Shown here piece by piece: positions 35,171-43,263 of a stretch of 64,000 nt of DNA (within the stretch, counting starts at the first letter, position 1; the number at the start of each line of letters is the position of its first letter). This stretch comes from JAJPHU01 sp035553375 (GTDB taxonomy: Bacteria; Planctomycetota; Planctomycetia; Gemmatales; Gemmataceae). Position numbers and translations under genes: made by a program. A model generated the notes under the pieces. The model saw nothing but the letters and a program-made list of their open reading frames with translations. It ran no database searches and had not been told where the DNA came from. The stretch is from assembly GCA_035553375.1 (NCBI GenBank), contig DATNCY010000276.1:18016-82015 (forward strand). The letters run 5' to 3'.

Positions 35171-36238
35171 TTAGTTACCCAGGCGTTGTTTTTTGTCGAA
35201 GTCGCGTAGTGCCTGGATCAGTTCACCGATGTTGCCGGCGATAATGGCATCGAGTTTATAAAGGTTCAGGTTGATACGGTGGTCGGTAACGCGATTTTGC
35301 GGGAAATTGTAGGTGCGGATGCGTTCACTTCGATCACCGGAGCCAATCAGCGTCCGCCGTTGCTCGGCCCGCGCGCGATGCAGTTTTTGCTGCTGAATCT
35401 CGTAGACTCGGCTACGCAGAATACGCACAGCGCGCTCATAGTTTTTGTGCTGACTGCGCTCATCCTGGCACTTCACTTCAAGTTCATCCGGCGTGCCGCG
35501 CTTGTACCAAATGCGCACCGCGCTCTCGGTCTTGTTGACGTGCTGACCGCCCGCGCCGCCGGCGCGCATGCGTTCCCATTCGATGTCTTGATCGCGAATC
35601 TCGACCTGCACTTCATCCGGTTCGGCCAGCACGGCCACCGTGGCGGCGGAAGTGTGAATACGGCCCTGCTGCTCCGTCTTCGGCACACGCTGCACGCGAT
35701 GGCCGCCGCTTTCGTAACGAAAGTGTAAAAAAGCGTCGTCGCCGGTGATGCTGAACACTACTTCCTTGTAACCGCCCTGCTCGCCGGGATTGAACGAAAT
35801 GTCCTCGACCTTCCACCCCTGATCGCGGGCGTAATGCGTGTACATGTTGTAGAGATCGCCGGCAAACAGCGCCGCCTCGTCGCCGCCGGTGCCGGCGCGA
35901 ACCTCCAAGATAATACTGTCGTAGGTTTCGCCCTCAGCCAGCACGAAATCCTCGAGCCGTGCTTGCAACGCTTCCTGGCGCGAGCGTAATTCCGCCAATT
36001 CTTGCTCGGCATACTGGCGCATCTCCGGGTCGGTCTCGGCGTCGAAAAGCGCCTGCGCTTGTGCCAGATCCTCGGTGATTTTCTTGTATTCCAGATAGGG
36101 TTTGACACGCCGGGCGAGGGTGCCGTGTTCCTTGGCGGTGCGCGTGAAGCGCGCGCGGTCGGCGACCACGATGGGATCGCTGAGTTGTTGTTCCAGTTCC
36201 TGATAGCGTGTCAGCGCTTGCTCGAAAATGGGCCACAT
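35171..36238 (-). CDS. prfA: Peptide chain release factor 1
   Basis: 355 residues. The GGQ motif that triggers peptide release is at 230-232 (GAGGQHVNK). The stop-codon-reading tripeptide is PKT at 186-188, in RVPKTEQQGRIHTSAATVAV; the position matches the PxT motif that marks RF1 rather than RF2. The C-terminus contains NFPQNRVTDHRINLNLYKL. It terminates translation at UAA and UAG. It lies between rpmE and prmC on the minus strand, a common bacterial order. Confidence 0.96.
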   Translation of the reverse strand: MWPIFEQALTRYQELEQQLSDPIVVADRARFTRTAKEHGTLARRVKPYLEYKKITEDLAQAQALFDAETDPEMRQYAEQELAELRSRQEALQARLEDFVLAEGETYDSIILEVRAGTGGDEAALFAGDLYNMYTHYARDQGWKVEDISFNPGEQGGYKEVVFSITGDDAFLHFRYESGGHRVQRVPKTEQQGRIHTSAATVAVLAEPDEVQVEIRDQDIEWERMRAGGAGGQHVNKTESAVRIWYKRGTPDELEVKCQDERSQHKNYERAVRILRSRVYEIQQQKLHRARAEQRRTLIGSGDRSERIRTYNFPQNRVTDHRINLNLYKLDAIIAGNIGELIQALRDFDKKQRLGN

Positions 36239-36268
36239 GCGCGAAAGCTCCCGTAGTGCATGATTGTT

Positions 36269-36335
36269 GGCGAACGGCCGGCGTTAGCCGGCTGGTAAGG
36301 CATACCCACCAGCCGGCTAACGCCGGCCGTTCGCC
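36269..36335. repeat. 28-bp palindrome between rpmE and prfA
   Basis: Perfect arms 36269-36296 and 36308-36335 with an 11-nt loop; arm sequence GGCGAACGGCCGGCGTTAGC and on. A single arm of the same element is at 38211-38236. It is located within the presumed rpmE-prfA transcript with no T-run, so read-through is possible. Confidence 0.85.
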
Positions 36336-36374
36336 TGATGATCCGCCAACAGGAGGGTGCCGGATAGGCCAGAG

Positions 36375-36629
36375 CTATTTGGGAGTGTCGTCGGTGGCGG
36401 CGGCAGCGGCTTCGGCTGCCTTCTTGCGTTTGTCCCAGTTGTATTTGCGCTGGAACTTCTCGACGCGGCCGGTCGTATCCAGATACTTCATCTTGCCGGT
36501 GAAGAACGGATGGCAGGCCGAGCAGATTTCGACCGTGATGTTTTTCTTGGTGCTGCGGGTGACGAACTTGTTGCCGCAGCCACAGGTCACGGTGGCTTCG
36601 GTGTATTCGGGATGGATACCAGACTTCAT
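36375..36629 (-). CDS. rpmE: Ribosomal protein bL31
   Basis: 84 residues from the ATG at 36629, with GGAG upstream; the frame is open further upstream but without similarity. It carries the zinc-binding set C16, C18, C36 and C39 (TCGCGNKF and EICSACHPFF), so it is the C-plus form of L31. The C-terminal 16 residues are an Ala/Lys/Asp-rich extension. It is the first gene of rpmE-prfA-prmC. Confidence 0.95.
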   Translation of the reverse strand: MKSGIHPEYTEATVTCGCGNKFVTRSTKKNITVEICSACHPFFTGKMKYLDTTGRVEKFQRKYNWDKRKKAAEAAAAATDDTPK

Positions 36630-36710
36630 GACGTTCTCCGGTGGTAGACAAACAGATATATTATTGTAGAAATGGATTCGGGATGACGGCAAGGTCAGAA
36701 ACGGTGTCTC

Positions 36711-36761
36711 ACCAGCCCGCAGCGCCAGCAAGGGGATCCCTTGCTGGCGCTACGGGCTGGT
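36711..36761. repeat. Palindromic repeat upstream of the PAP2 gene
   Basis: A near-perfect 25-bp stem with one mismatch and centre GGGATCCC. It belongs to the same family as 12488-12544 (CCAGCCCGCAGCGCCAGCAA). It lies in the rpmE/PAP2 divergent gap and ends 10 nt before the PAP2 ribosome-binding sequence. Confidence 0.85.
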
Positions 36762-36771
36762 AAAACCCCAT

Positions 36772-36779
36772 AAGGAGGT
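36772..36779 (+). promoter_or_regulatory. Consensus ribosome-binding site of the PAP2 gene
   Basis: AAGGAGGT, the full anti-Shine-Dalgarno complement, 5 nt before the ATG at 36785. It is the strongest such site in the window and fixes the start. Confidence 0.85.
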
Positions 36780-36784
36780 ACGTA

Positions 36785-37375
36785 ATGGAATATGTACACG
36801 CCGCCGATGGCAACACCTTTTCCTGGTTAGAGAGCCATCACCAGCCCTGGCTGAACGAAGCGATGAAATTCGCCACGCTCCTGGGCGATAAGAAGACGGT
36901 GATCGGCGTCCTGCTCGCGGCGGTGCTGGTCTTCTGGCTTTATGGGCGACGGCGCACCGCCTGTATCGTGCTGGCGACGGCCGTGCTTGGCTTGGGCATT
37001 GCCCAGGGGGTCAAACTCGTGGCGAATCGGCCGCGTCCGGATGTCGCCTGGCGAGTGATCGATCCACCGCATTCGCCGAGTTTCCCCAGCGGGCATTCTC
37101 TCAACTCGATGGCGATTTACGGAGCCATCGCCCTGACCGCCTCGCGTACCCTGCGCCGCCGAATCGTGCGCGGGTTGGTAATCGCGCTGGGGATTGCTTT
37201 GCCGCTGCTTATCGGCATCAGTCGGCCTTATCTCGGTGTTCACTACCCCAGTGATGTACTCGCGGGCTGGCTCGTGGGCCTATCCTGCGCCCTGCTGGCC
37301 TATTGCATTGATGCACGTTGGGGCGAGGGCGGAAGTTTGGCGCGCCGAGTGACTCCTACAACTCATCGGCCGTGA
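36785..37375 (+). CDS. PAP2-family phosphatase
   Basis: 196 residues with about five membrane helices. All three phosphatase motifs are present: KLVANRPRP (77-85), PSGH (101-104) and SRPYLGVHYPSD (146-157) with the catalytic histidines. This family removes phosphate from lipids such as undecaprenyl pyrophosphate or phosphatidic acid at the outer face of the membrane. Which of these is used cannot be told. Its 3' end overlaps the convergent metallopeptidase gene by 20 bp. Confidence 0.93.
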   Translation: MEYVHAADGNTFSWLESHHQPWLNEAMKFATLLGDKKTVIGVLLAAVLVFWLYGRRRTACIVLATAVLGLGIAQGVKLVANRPRPDVAWRVIDPPHSPSFPSGHSLNSMAIYGAIALTASRTLRRRIVRGLVIALGIALPLLIGISRPYLGVHYPSDVLAGWLVGLSCALLAYCIDARWGEGGSLARRVTPTTHRP

Positions 37376-38189
37376 AAAATCGCTCCAAGGCTCTCGGCGA
37401 AGCATCGCCGGTTTTGATGCCGCGCGTGAAGGCGCGAACGCGCTGCTGCGAGGTTCCGTGCGTGAAGGAATCCGGGATCACATAGCCGCGACTCTTTTTC
37501 TGGAGCGTGTCGTCGCCGATCGCCTTGGCTGCGGTCAGCGCCGCCTTGATGTCACCCGTTTCGAGGATGTTTTTCATCTCCTGCGCATGATAGGCCCAGA
37601 CACCGGCGAGATAATCCGCTTGCAGTTCCAGGCGCACGGAATCGCTCATGCGGCCCTTATGGGTGTGTACCCTGCCGGAGTAACCGAGAAGTTTCTGCAC
37701 ATGATGGCCGACCTCATGCGCCAGGACATACGCTTCGGCGAACTCTCCCGGCGCATGAAATCGCGTTTTCAGCTCGCGGAAAAAATCGAGGTCGATGTAT
37801 ACTTTTTCATCGCTCGGACAATAGAAGGGACCAACAGCGGAATCCGCCGATCCGCAAGCGGATCGGACTTGGCCGGTAAATAGAACCAAGGTCGGCTTGC
37901 GATAGCTCTTGCCCATCTTGCGAAACTGCGCCGTCCAAACATCTTCGGTGTCTTTCAGGACCACCTTGACCAGATGGGCCGCTTCTTCCTGTCCCGGATC
38001 GAGAGGACGGGTTTCTTCCTGACCGGGTTGACCGTCCTGCGGATTGAGGAAGGGACGAGGATCGAAGCCGAAAATCAGTCCCAGGATGACGATGAGGATG
38101 GAGCCGGCGCCGCCGATAACCAACCCCGTCTTGCCGAGAGAGCGGCGATCCTCGACATTCTCGCTCTCTTCTCGTCCTCTCCATTTCAT
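37356..38189 (-). CDS. YpfJ-type neutral zinc metallopeptidase
   Basis: 277 residues. A basic N-terminus and one membrane helix (about 21-41) anchor a periplasmic domain. The zinc-binding HEVGHH is at 158-163, and C112 and C124 (RSACGSADSAVGPFYCP) are likely to form the usual disulfide. The family (Pfam zinc_metallopeptidase, YpfJ) is poorly characterised. It is the last gene of a minus-strand run that begins with aroDE; the prepilin peptidase stop is 67 nt upstream. Confidence 0.92.
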   Translation of the reverse strand: MKWRGREESENVEDRRSLGKTGLVIGGAGSILIVILGLIFGFDPRPFLNPQDGQPGQEETRPLDPGQEEAAHLVKVVLKDTEDVWTAQFRKMGKSYRKPTLVLFTGQVRSACGSADSAVGPFYCPSDEKVYIDLDFFRELKTRFHAPGEFAEAYVLAHEVGHHVQKLLGYSGRVHTHKGRMSDSVRLELQADYLAGVWAYHAQEMKNILETGDIKAALTAAKAIGDDTLQKKSRGYVIPDSFTHGTSQQRVRAFTRGIKTGDASPRALERFFTADEL

Positions 38190-38210
38190 GGTCGGTTTCC
38201 TCCGTTTATC

Positions 38211-38236
38211 AGCCGGCTAACGCCAGCCGTTCGCCA
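38211..38236. repeat. Single arm of the 36269-36335 palindrome
   Basis: The sequence CAGCCGGCTAACGCCAGCCG and following bases matches one arm of the element at 36269-36335 with one substitution. No second arm is present, so this is a degraded or half copy just upstream of the metallopeptidase start. Confidence 0.7.
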
Positions 38237-38256
38237 ACAAGGGGCCGGATCATGCT

Positions 38257-39333
38257 CTAACTTTCGGATTGTTGCGGCGTCCCCAGCACAAAGCGGAATA
38301 GCAGACCGGCCACCAGCAGAAAGCCGGAGCCGCCGCCGACAATCACCGCCAGAAATAGCGGCTCGAAGAACACCATACGAACCGCGTCCTCGCGGCCCAA
38401 AAAGGGCCACAACCACAACGTCAGCACCACGCCGAGGGCCAGCGACGGGCCGAACGGCAGCGCCTGATTGCCGCGGCGCACCAGCTGCGCCACGCCGAAC
38501 AGCAGACCGGGAAACGCGGCGACGAAGCACGATAGCAAAATCGGCTGCCAACCGACGAACGCGCCGGCCATCATCATCAAATCGGCGTCGCCGACGCCCA
38601 GCGCCTCGATGCCGCGCGTCAGTCCGAACGTAAAGCGCACGACACGCATGACCAGCATGCCGGCGACGGCTCCGGCCAATCCGGTGGCCAGTCCGAGTTG
38701 CCAACTGCCCGCCGGCAGCCAGTCCGGTAGCGGATACCAAACCGGCCAAGGATACAGACCGGCCGGCAAACGCGGCGGCACAATTCCGCTGGTGAACGGC
38801 AGCGGTTTCCCCGCATCGGGGAAGGGCCACGCCCAAAGCAGACTGCACGCCAATCCCGCCAACGTGCCGGTGATCGTGATCGGTAAGGGAATGGCCATAT
38901 CATCCAGATCGCACAGCGAGGTCAGCAGCAGAAAGCTAACTAGCACGGCATGGCAGAAGAACACCGCCCAGCCGGCACGCGGCACGTCTCCCGCAGCGAT
39001 GGCCGATCGATGCACGGCCAGGTACGGCAGATCGAGAATGTTTCGGCCAATCTCGATGTAAAACAGGCCGGCGAAGAGTAGGCCGGTAAGCAACTCGATG
39101 GCGAGGTAACGCGCGGGAATCGATCCGCGGCAAGTGCGGCAGCGGCCGCGCAGCAAGCAATAACTAAGAAGCGGGATGTTGTCATACCAGCGGATCGACT
39201 GCAAACAGCGACCGCAGCGCGGTCCCGGCCAAAGGATGCTTTTTTCCAGCGGCAGACGATAAAAACAGTAGTTGATGACGCTGCCGACACAGGCACCGAT
39301 CGCGAATACCGGAATGAGCCAGAGGTAGAACAT
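38257..39333 (-). CDS. Prepilin peptidase (A24 family)
   Basis: 358 residues with about eight membrane helices. The N-terminal methyltransferase-type domain has the zinc cysteines C40-x2-C43 and C65-x2-C68. The aspartyl protease residues are in CDLDDMAIPL (142-151) and GVGDADLMM (246-254, replacing GxGDxK). It is longer than classic PilD proteins because of an 85-residue insert between the two aspartate motifs. It cleaves and may methylate type IV prepilins or type II pseudopilins; no pilin gene is in the window. It follows aroK by 73 nt. Confidence 0.92.
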   Translation of the reverse strand: MFYLWLIPVFAIGACVGSVINYCFYRLPLEKSILWPGPRCGRCLQSIRWYDNIPLLSYCLLRGRCRTCRGSIPARYLAIELLTGLLFAGLFYIEIGRNILDLPYLAVHRSAIAAGDVPRAGWAVFFCHAVLVSFLLLTSLCDLDDMAIPLPITITGTLAGLACSLLWAWPFPDAGKPLPFTSGIVPPRLPAGLYPWPVWYPLPDWLPAGSWQLGLATGLAGAVAGMLVMRVVRFTFGLTRGIEALGVGDADLMMMAGAFVGWQPILLSCFVAAFPGLLFGVAQLVRRGNQALPFGPSLALGVVLTLWLWPFLGREDAVRMVFFEPLFLAVIVGGGSGFLLVAGLLFRFVLGTPQQSES

Positions 39334-39358
39334 GGGTTGCGCCTTCTATTTTCCATTT

Positions 39359-39479
39359 ACTAGCCCGGAGCGCCAGCGACGGGGTTCTTAACGCCAGCGA
39401 CGGGACTCAGCACCCGTCGCTGGCGCGAAGAAACCCGTCGCTGGCGTTAAGAACCCCGTCGCTGGCGCTCCGGGCTAGT
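39359..39479. repeat. Compound palindrome reaching into the aroK coding region
   Basis: Perfect 46-bp arms 39359-39404 and 39434-39479, with a further copy of CCCGTCGCTGGCGC in the loop. The unit CGCCAGCGACGGG occurs as a repeated block. The right arm and loop encode the last residues of shikimate kinase; the stop codon lies in the loop at 39407-39409. Confidence 0.9.
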
Positions 39480-39988
39480 AGACGCAGCACCTCGTCGGCA
39501 ATCTCGGCCGGCGAACGCCCCGCTGTCTCGACGACGAGATCGGCACAACGGCGATAAAGCGGCTCTCTTACACGTAATATCTCGGCAATTTCTTCGCGGC
39601 CGCCGACGGTCAGCGCGGGCCGGCGCTCGGCCGTGGAACGATCTCCCTGCAAGCGCTGCCACAACGTCTCCACATCCGCCGTCAGCCACACCACGCGCCC
39701 CGATGCACGCAACAGTTCGCGGTTGCTCTCGCGCAACACGACGCCGCCGCCGGTGCCAATAACGTGTTGCCGCAAACGGCTCAACTCCGTCAAGATCGCC
39801 GCTTCCTTGTCGCGAAAACCCACCTCGCCCTCGGCGGCGAAAATAGCGCGGATCGATTGTCCATGACGCTTTTCCAGTTCGTCGTCCGCATCGAGCCATG
39901 CCCAACTCAGTTGTTGTGCCAGCAGTCGCGCGACGGTACTCTTGCCGCTGCCGCGTGGACCAATCAAGAAGAGGAGCGATTCGTTCAC
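39407..39988 (-). CDS. aroK: Shikimate kinase
   Basis: 193 residues from a GTG at 39988 that overlaps the aroDE stop (GTGA). GGAG lies just upstream and the P-loop follows at once (GPRGSGKST, 10-18). DADDELEKRHG and GTGGGVVLRE hold the shikimate-binding positions, and the lid arginine lies in DRSTAERRPAL. It phosphorylates shikimate with ATP. The final 22 residues (SASDGVLNASDGFLRASDGC) are encoded by a palindromic repeat and form a threefold ASDG tail not found in normal AroK, which is about 170 residues. Confidence 0.94.
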   Translation of the reverse strand: MNESLLFLIGPRGSGKSTVARLLAQQLSWAWLDADDELEKRHGQSIRAIFAAEGEVGFRDKEAAILTELSRLRQHVIGTGGGVVLRESNRELLRASGRVVWLTADVETLWQRLQGDRSTAERRPALTVGGREEIAEILRVREPLYRRCADLVVETAGRSPAEIADEVLRLLARSASDGVLNASDGFLRASDGC

Positions 39989-41565
39989 CGTGTCTCCGTG
40001 TCTTCGTCGTCCCGGATGGCGACCGGCGACAGGGCGCGTTTGACGACCTTGCGCATCAACTCGATGGGAGCTTCGCGCTGCGTGAACAGCTTGAATTGCT
40101 GGGCTGCCTGACGAACGAACAGTTCGACGCCGGTGATGACGTGACAGCCGCGCGAACGCGATTCCTTGACGAGAAGCGTGGTTTCGGGCGTGTAGACGGT
40201 GTCGAAAACGACGAGGCCGGGCTTGAGGAAACTGGGGTGCAGCGGCGCTTCGTCCACGTCCGGGTGCATGCCGACTGAAGTGCAGTTGATGACCACATCG
40301 CACAAGACACTATGCCGTCCCTGCCATTCGATATGCCGGCCGCCGACCTCCTCAGCCAGTTTCGCGGCACGCTCGCTGGTGCGATTGGCGACGTTCACCA
40401 GAGCGCCCTCGGAGCGCAGGGCGTGAGCCACGGCCCGACCGATGCCGCCCGCGCCGAGTACCAGCACGATCTTGGATTTCAGCGACGGCGGCTCAGGCAG
40501 TGTCGTGACGATGCCCTTGGATGGTTCGGTGTCCGGGTTATTGAACGAGGTCGGCAGATAAGCGCGCAGCGTGTCGATGACGCCCTCGTAATCGGTGTTG
40601 TAGGCGGAGAAATCGTCGCCGCTGCGGATCAGCGTATTGGCCGCCTTAGCGCGTACCACTGATTCATCTTTGTGCTTGGCCAACTCCGCCGCCTCTTCTT
40701 TGTGCGGAATGGTCACGCTGTAGCCCTGCACCGGAATCTTCATAAACGCCTTGAGCGCATCGGGCAACTCTGGCCGCGGAACGCGGAACGGTACATACAC
40801 GGCGTTGATACCCAGATGGCGGAAAGCCATGTTATGCACGAGCGGGCTGAGACTATGACCGACCGGATCGCCGAGGACGCCGAACACCTTCGTGTCGGCG
40901 TTGATGCGGTCGTAGTGAAAAATCTGTTTCAGTTCGGGCAGAGACGGCAAGCCGGGCGCGATGCCGCGCTCCTTGTTGAAGGCCGCGTAGGTGAAGGGAG
41001 CGCCGAACTTGGCACCCAGCAGACGGCTAGGCATCCCGAGATCGCCCATGCAGAAGGCCACGGTTGGTCGCGGTGAATTGCGCAGCAAATCGAGCAGACG
41101 TACATTGTCCTTGGGATGCTGGCCGCGCACGGCCAACTTGACCACATCGGCATCCTGCGAACACATGCGCTGATAAATCTTCTCCAGGTCGGCCGGCACC
41201 TCACGCATGTTGTGGTAGCTGACGATGCGTTTAACATCTTTGAAACGGCGGATGTTGTCGGCAATGTCGGTTTCCAGATCGACCCAGTCGAAGCCGGCGA
41301 CGATAGCTTGACGCATCAGCGTTAAGCGTGCTTCCTCGGTGCCGCTCCAGCGGCCGCCATCCTGCGGGCGGCGCACCGTGGCGATCATCGGACAGGGTTT
41401 GTCGTCCAGCAGTCGCTTGAAATCGGGAGCCTTGGCCAGAAAATCCAGGCGCAGCTCGATGAGGCGAGCGCCCTGCTTGGCCGCCTCCTGAATTTCAATC
41501 TGAACCATCTTGTGCCGGGTCCGGCCAATTACGACGCAGATGGGATCAACGTCTAGATGCGTCAC
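39985..41565 (-). CDS. aroDE: Bifunctional 3-dehydroquinate dehydratase / shikimate dehydrogenase
   Basis: 526 residues, a fusion of two consecutive shikimate-pathway enzymes. Residues 1-220 are a type I dehydroquinase with the catalytic H118 (SYHNM) and Schiff-base K143 (VVKLAVRG). Residues 226-520 are AroE: SLS for shikimate (238-240), K289 in TIPHKE, NTD (323-325), and the NADP-binding GAGGIG (371-376). The same order is found in plant DHD-SDH and in some bacteria. Its stop overlaps the aroK GTG, so both are translated from one mRNA. There is no RBS of the classic type right before the ATG. Confidence 0.95.
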   Translation of the reverse strand: MTHLDVDPICVVIGRTRHKMVQIEIQEAAKQGARLIELRLDFLAKAPDFKRLLDDKPCPMIATVRRPQDGGRWSGTEEARLTLMRQAIVAGFDWVDLETDIADNIRRFKDVKRIVSYHNMREVPADLEKIYQRMCSQDADVVKLAVRGQHPKDNVRLLDLLRNSPRPTVAFCMGDLGMPSRLLGAKFGAPFTYAAFNKERGIAPGLPSLPELKQIFHYDRINADTKVFGVLGDPVGHSLSPLVHNMAFRHLGINAVYVPFRVPRPELPDALKAFMKIPVQGYSVTIPHKEEAAELAKHKDESVVRAKAANTLIRSGDDFSAYNTDYEGVIDTLRAYLPTSFNNPDTEPSKGIVTTLPEPPSLKSKIVLVLGAGGIGRAVAHALRSEGALVNVANRTSERAAKLAEEVGGRHIEWQGRHSVLCDVVINCTSVGMHPDVDEAPLHPSFLKPGLVVFDTVYTPETTLLVKESRSRGCHVITGVELFVRQAAQQFKLFTQREAPIELMRKVVKRALSPVAIRDDEDTETR

Positions 41566-42062
41566 ACCGGGATCCTCGCGCGGTTGACCGCTTGCGGCTT
41601 AGCGTTCCGCACGCTCAGACGCAAGCAGTTCAGTCGATTTTTTACTCTAGCGAAGCCGGTCGGAGGCTGCAAGCTACTCAAGTTCTTGACGGATGTATTG
41701 GCGCTTTGGCAAAGGTCGTAGGAGGGCGAAAACGCTAACGTGGTAGGTGCCGCGAGCCGAGCGGCACGCATTGGGTAGGTGCCGCGAGCCGAGCGGCACT
41801 TTGTAAAAAGTCCGGCTCGGCTCGCCGGACCTACCGCCAGTAGGTGCCGCGAGCCGAGCGGCACGCATTAGGTAGGTGCCGCGAGCCGAGCGGCACTTCT
41901 TCCCGTCCGGCTCGGCTCGCCGGACCTATCGAGGGACGTGATGAGCCTCACAAGTTCGGCACACCTTACCCTCCAACCCGGCGAGACGCGCGTTCAGGAC
42001 ATTCGTAATCTCCTAATGAGGGACAACAAACGCCGAAACGTGATACTGGAGGAGAAGGAACC
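41566..42062. other. Repeat-rich intergenic region, 497 bp
   Basis: Between the divergent aroDE and ackA genes. It holds a degenerate copy of the CCGCTTGCGGCTTAGCG repeat (about 41586-41633), a unique stretch, and the tandem block at 41742-41929. The 130 bp before the ackA start are unique and should contain its promoter. No real gene is supported. Confidence 0.6.
41742..41929. repeat. Tandem block of GGTAGGTGCCGCGAGCCGAG repeats
   Basis: Four direct copies of a 26-bp unit begin at 41742, 41774, 41840 and 41871. Two partly complementary inverted copies (GTCCGGCTCGGCTCGCCGGA type) are at 41810-41834 and 41905-41929. The whole is a roughly 95-bp block of two direct plus one inverted unit, duplicated in tandem. 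Each block can fold into a hairpin. Confidence 0.85.
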
Positions 42063-43256
42063 GTGTCTCGCATCCTCACGATCAACGGCGGTTCATCGAG
42101 TATCAAGTTCGCCCTCTATGCCGCAGGCGAACCGCCGCGCCGTCTGCTCTCCGGGCTGATCGAGCGAGTCGGCCAGGCCGAGGCCGGATTGATCGCGAAG
42201 GACGACAAGGGCACGTCCCAGCGCCATCCCTTCGCGGCCGCGGATCACGCGCAGGCCGGCGCGGCCTTGATTCATTGGCTCACGCATCGCGGCGGTTTCG
42301 AGGAAGTGGCGGCGGTCGGTCATCGGGTGGTCCACGGTGGCCCGCGCTACCGCGATCCGCAACGGGTCACGCCGGAACTATTGGACGAACTACGCCGGCT
42401 GATTCCACTTGATCCCGCCCATCTTCCCGGCGAAATCGCCCTGATTGAGGCGTTCCAACAACACTGTCCGAACCTGCCGCAAATAGCGTGTTTCGATACG
42501 GCGTTTCACCGCGACATGCCGCGCGTCGCCCAGATGCTACCGATCCCACGACACTACGACGACCAGGGCATCCAGCGTTTCGGTTTTCATGGGCTGTCCT
42601 ACACTTATCTGCTCGAAGAACTCGAACGCATCGCGGGCCGGCAAGCGGCGCAGGGCCGCCTCGTGATGGCTCACCTGGGTGCCGGCGCGAGCATGGCGGC
42701 CATTCGCGATGGTAAATGTCTCGATACGACGATGGGCTTCACGCCAACTTCCGGACTGGTGATGGGCACACGCACGGGCGATCTCGATCCGGGAGTGCTG
42801 GTTCATCTGCTGCGCACGGAGCAGCTGAACGCCGATCAGCTTGACGAACTGGTCAACCGTCGTTCGGGATTGCTCGGCGTCTCGGAAATTAGCTCCGACA
42901 TGCGCGATTTGCTGAGCCGACAAGCCGGCGACCGCCGCGCCGCCGAGGCGGTTGAGTTGTTTTGTTACCGGGCGAAAATGTGGATCGGCGCGCTGGCGAC
43001 GGTGCTTGGCGGTCTGGATACGCTCATCTTCAGCGGCGGCATCGGCGAGAATGCCGCCGAAGTGCGGGCACGCATTTGCGCGGGCCTCGATTTCCTCGGC
43101 ATCCATCTCGACCCTGATCGCAACACGGCCAACGCGCCCATCATCTCCACGGACACGAGCATGGCCGTCGTGCGTGTTATCCGCACGGATGAAGAATGGA
43201 TGATCGCCCAGAGTGTGGGCCGTCTGCTTGCGAACGAGCAAACTCCGAAAGGATAA
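42063..43256 (+). CDS. ackA: Acetate kinase
   Basis: 397 residues from a GTG at 42063 preceded by GGAGAAGGAA. The ASKHA-fold phosphate loop is at the N-terminus (ILTINGGSSSIKFA), with GHRVVHGG, CFDTAFH, GFHGLSY and GENAAEVR in order. It converts acetyl phosphate and ADP to acetate and ATP, or the reverse. The phosphoketolase gene starts 7 nt after its stop, which makes the pair a metabolic unit. No residue stands out as abnormal. Confidence 0.96.
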   Translation: MSRILTINGGSSSIKFALYAAGEPPRRLLSGLIERVGQAEAGLIAKDDKGTSQRHPFAAADHAQAGAALIHWLTHRGGFEEVAAVGHRVVHGGPRYRDPQRVTPELLDELRRLIPLDPAHLPGEIALIEAFQQHCPNLPQIACFDTAFHRDMPRVAQMLPIPRHYDDQGIQRFGFHGLSYTYLLEELERIAGRQAAQGRLVMAHLGAGASMAAIRDGKCLDTTMGFTPTSGLVMGTRTGDLDPGVLVHLLRTEQLNADQLDELVNRRSGLLGVSEISSDMRDLLSRQAGDRRAAEAVELFCYRAKMWIGALATVLGGLDTLIFSGGIGENAAEVRARICAGLDFLGIHLDPDRNTANAPIISTDTSMAVVRVIRTDEEWMIAQSVGRLLANEQTPKG

Positions 43257-43263
43257 TAGCCTC

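Noticed and set aside
41562..41868. Small open frames on minus in the aroDE/ackA gap
   Set aside because: They are translations of the repeat block (SARGTY-type words repeated) with no other similarity.
41742..41929. CRISPR array
   Set aside because: The repeats are irregularly spaced (about 31-66 bp), some are inverted, there are no unique spacers of constant length and no cas genes.
41938..42159. Small open frame on plus overlapping the ackA start
   Set aside because: It reads through the acetate kinase start in another frame and has no family character.
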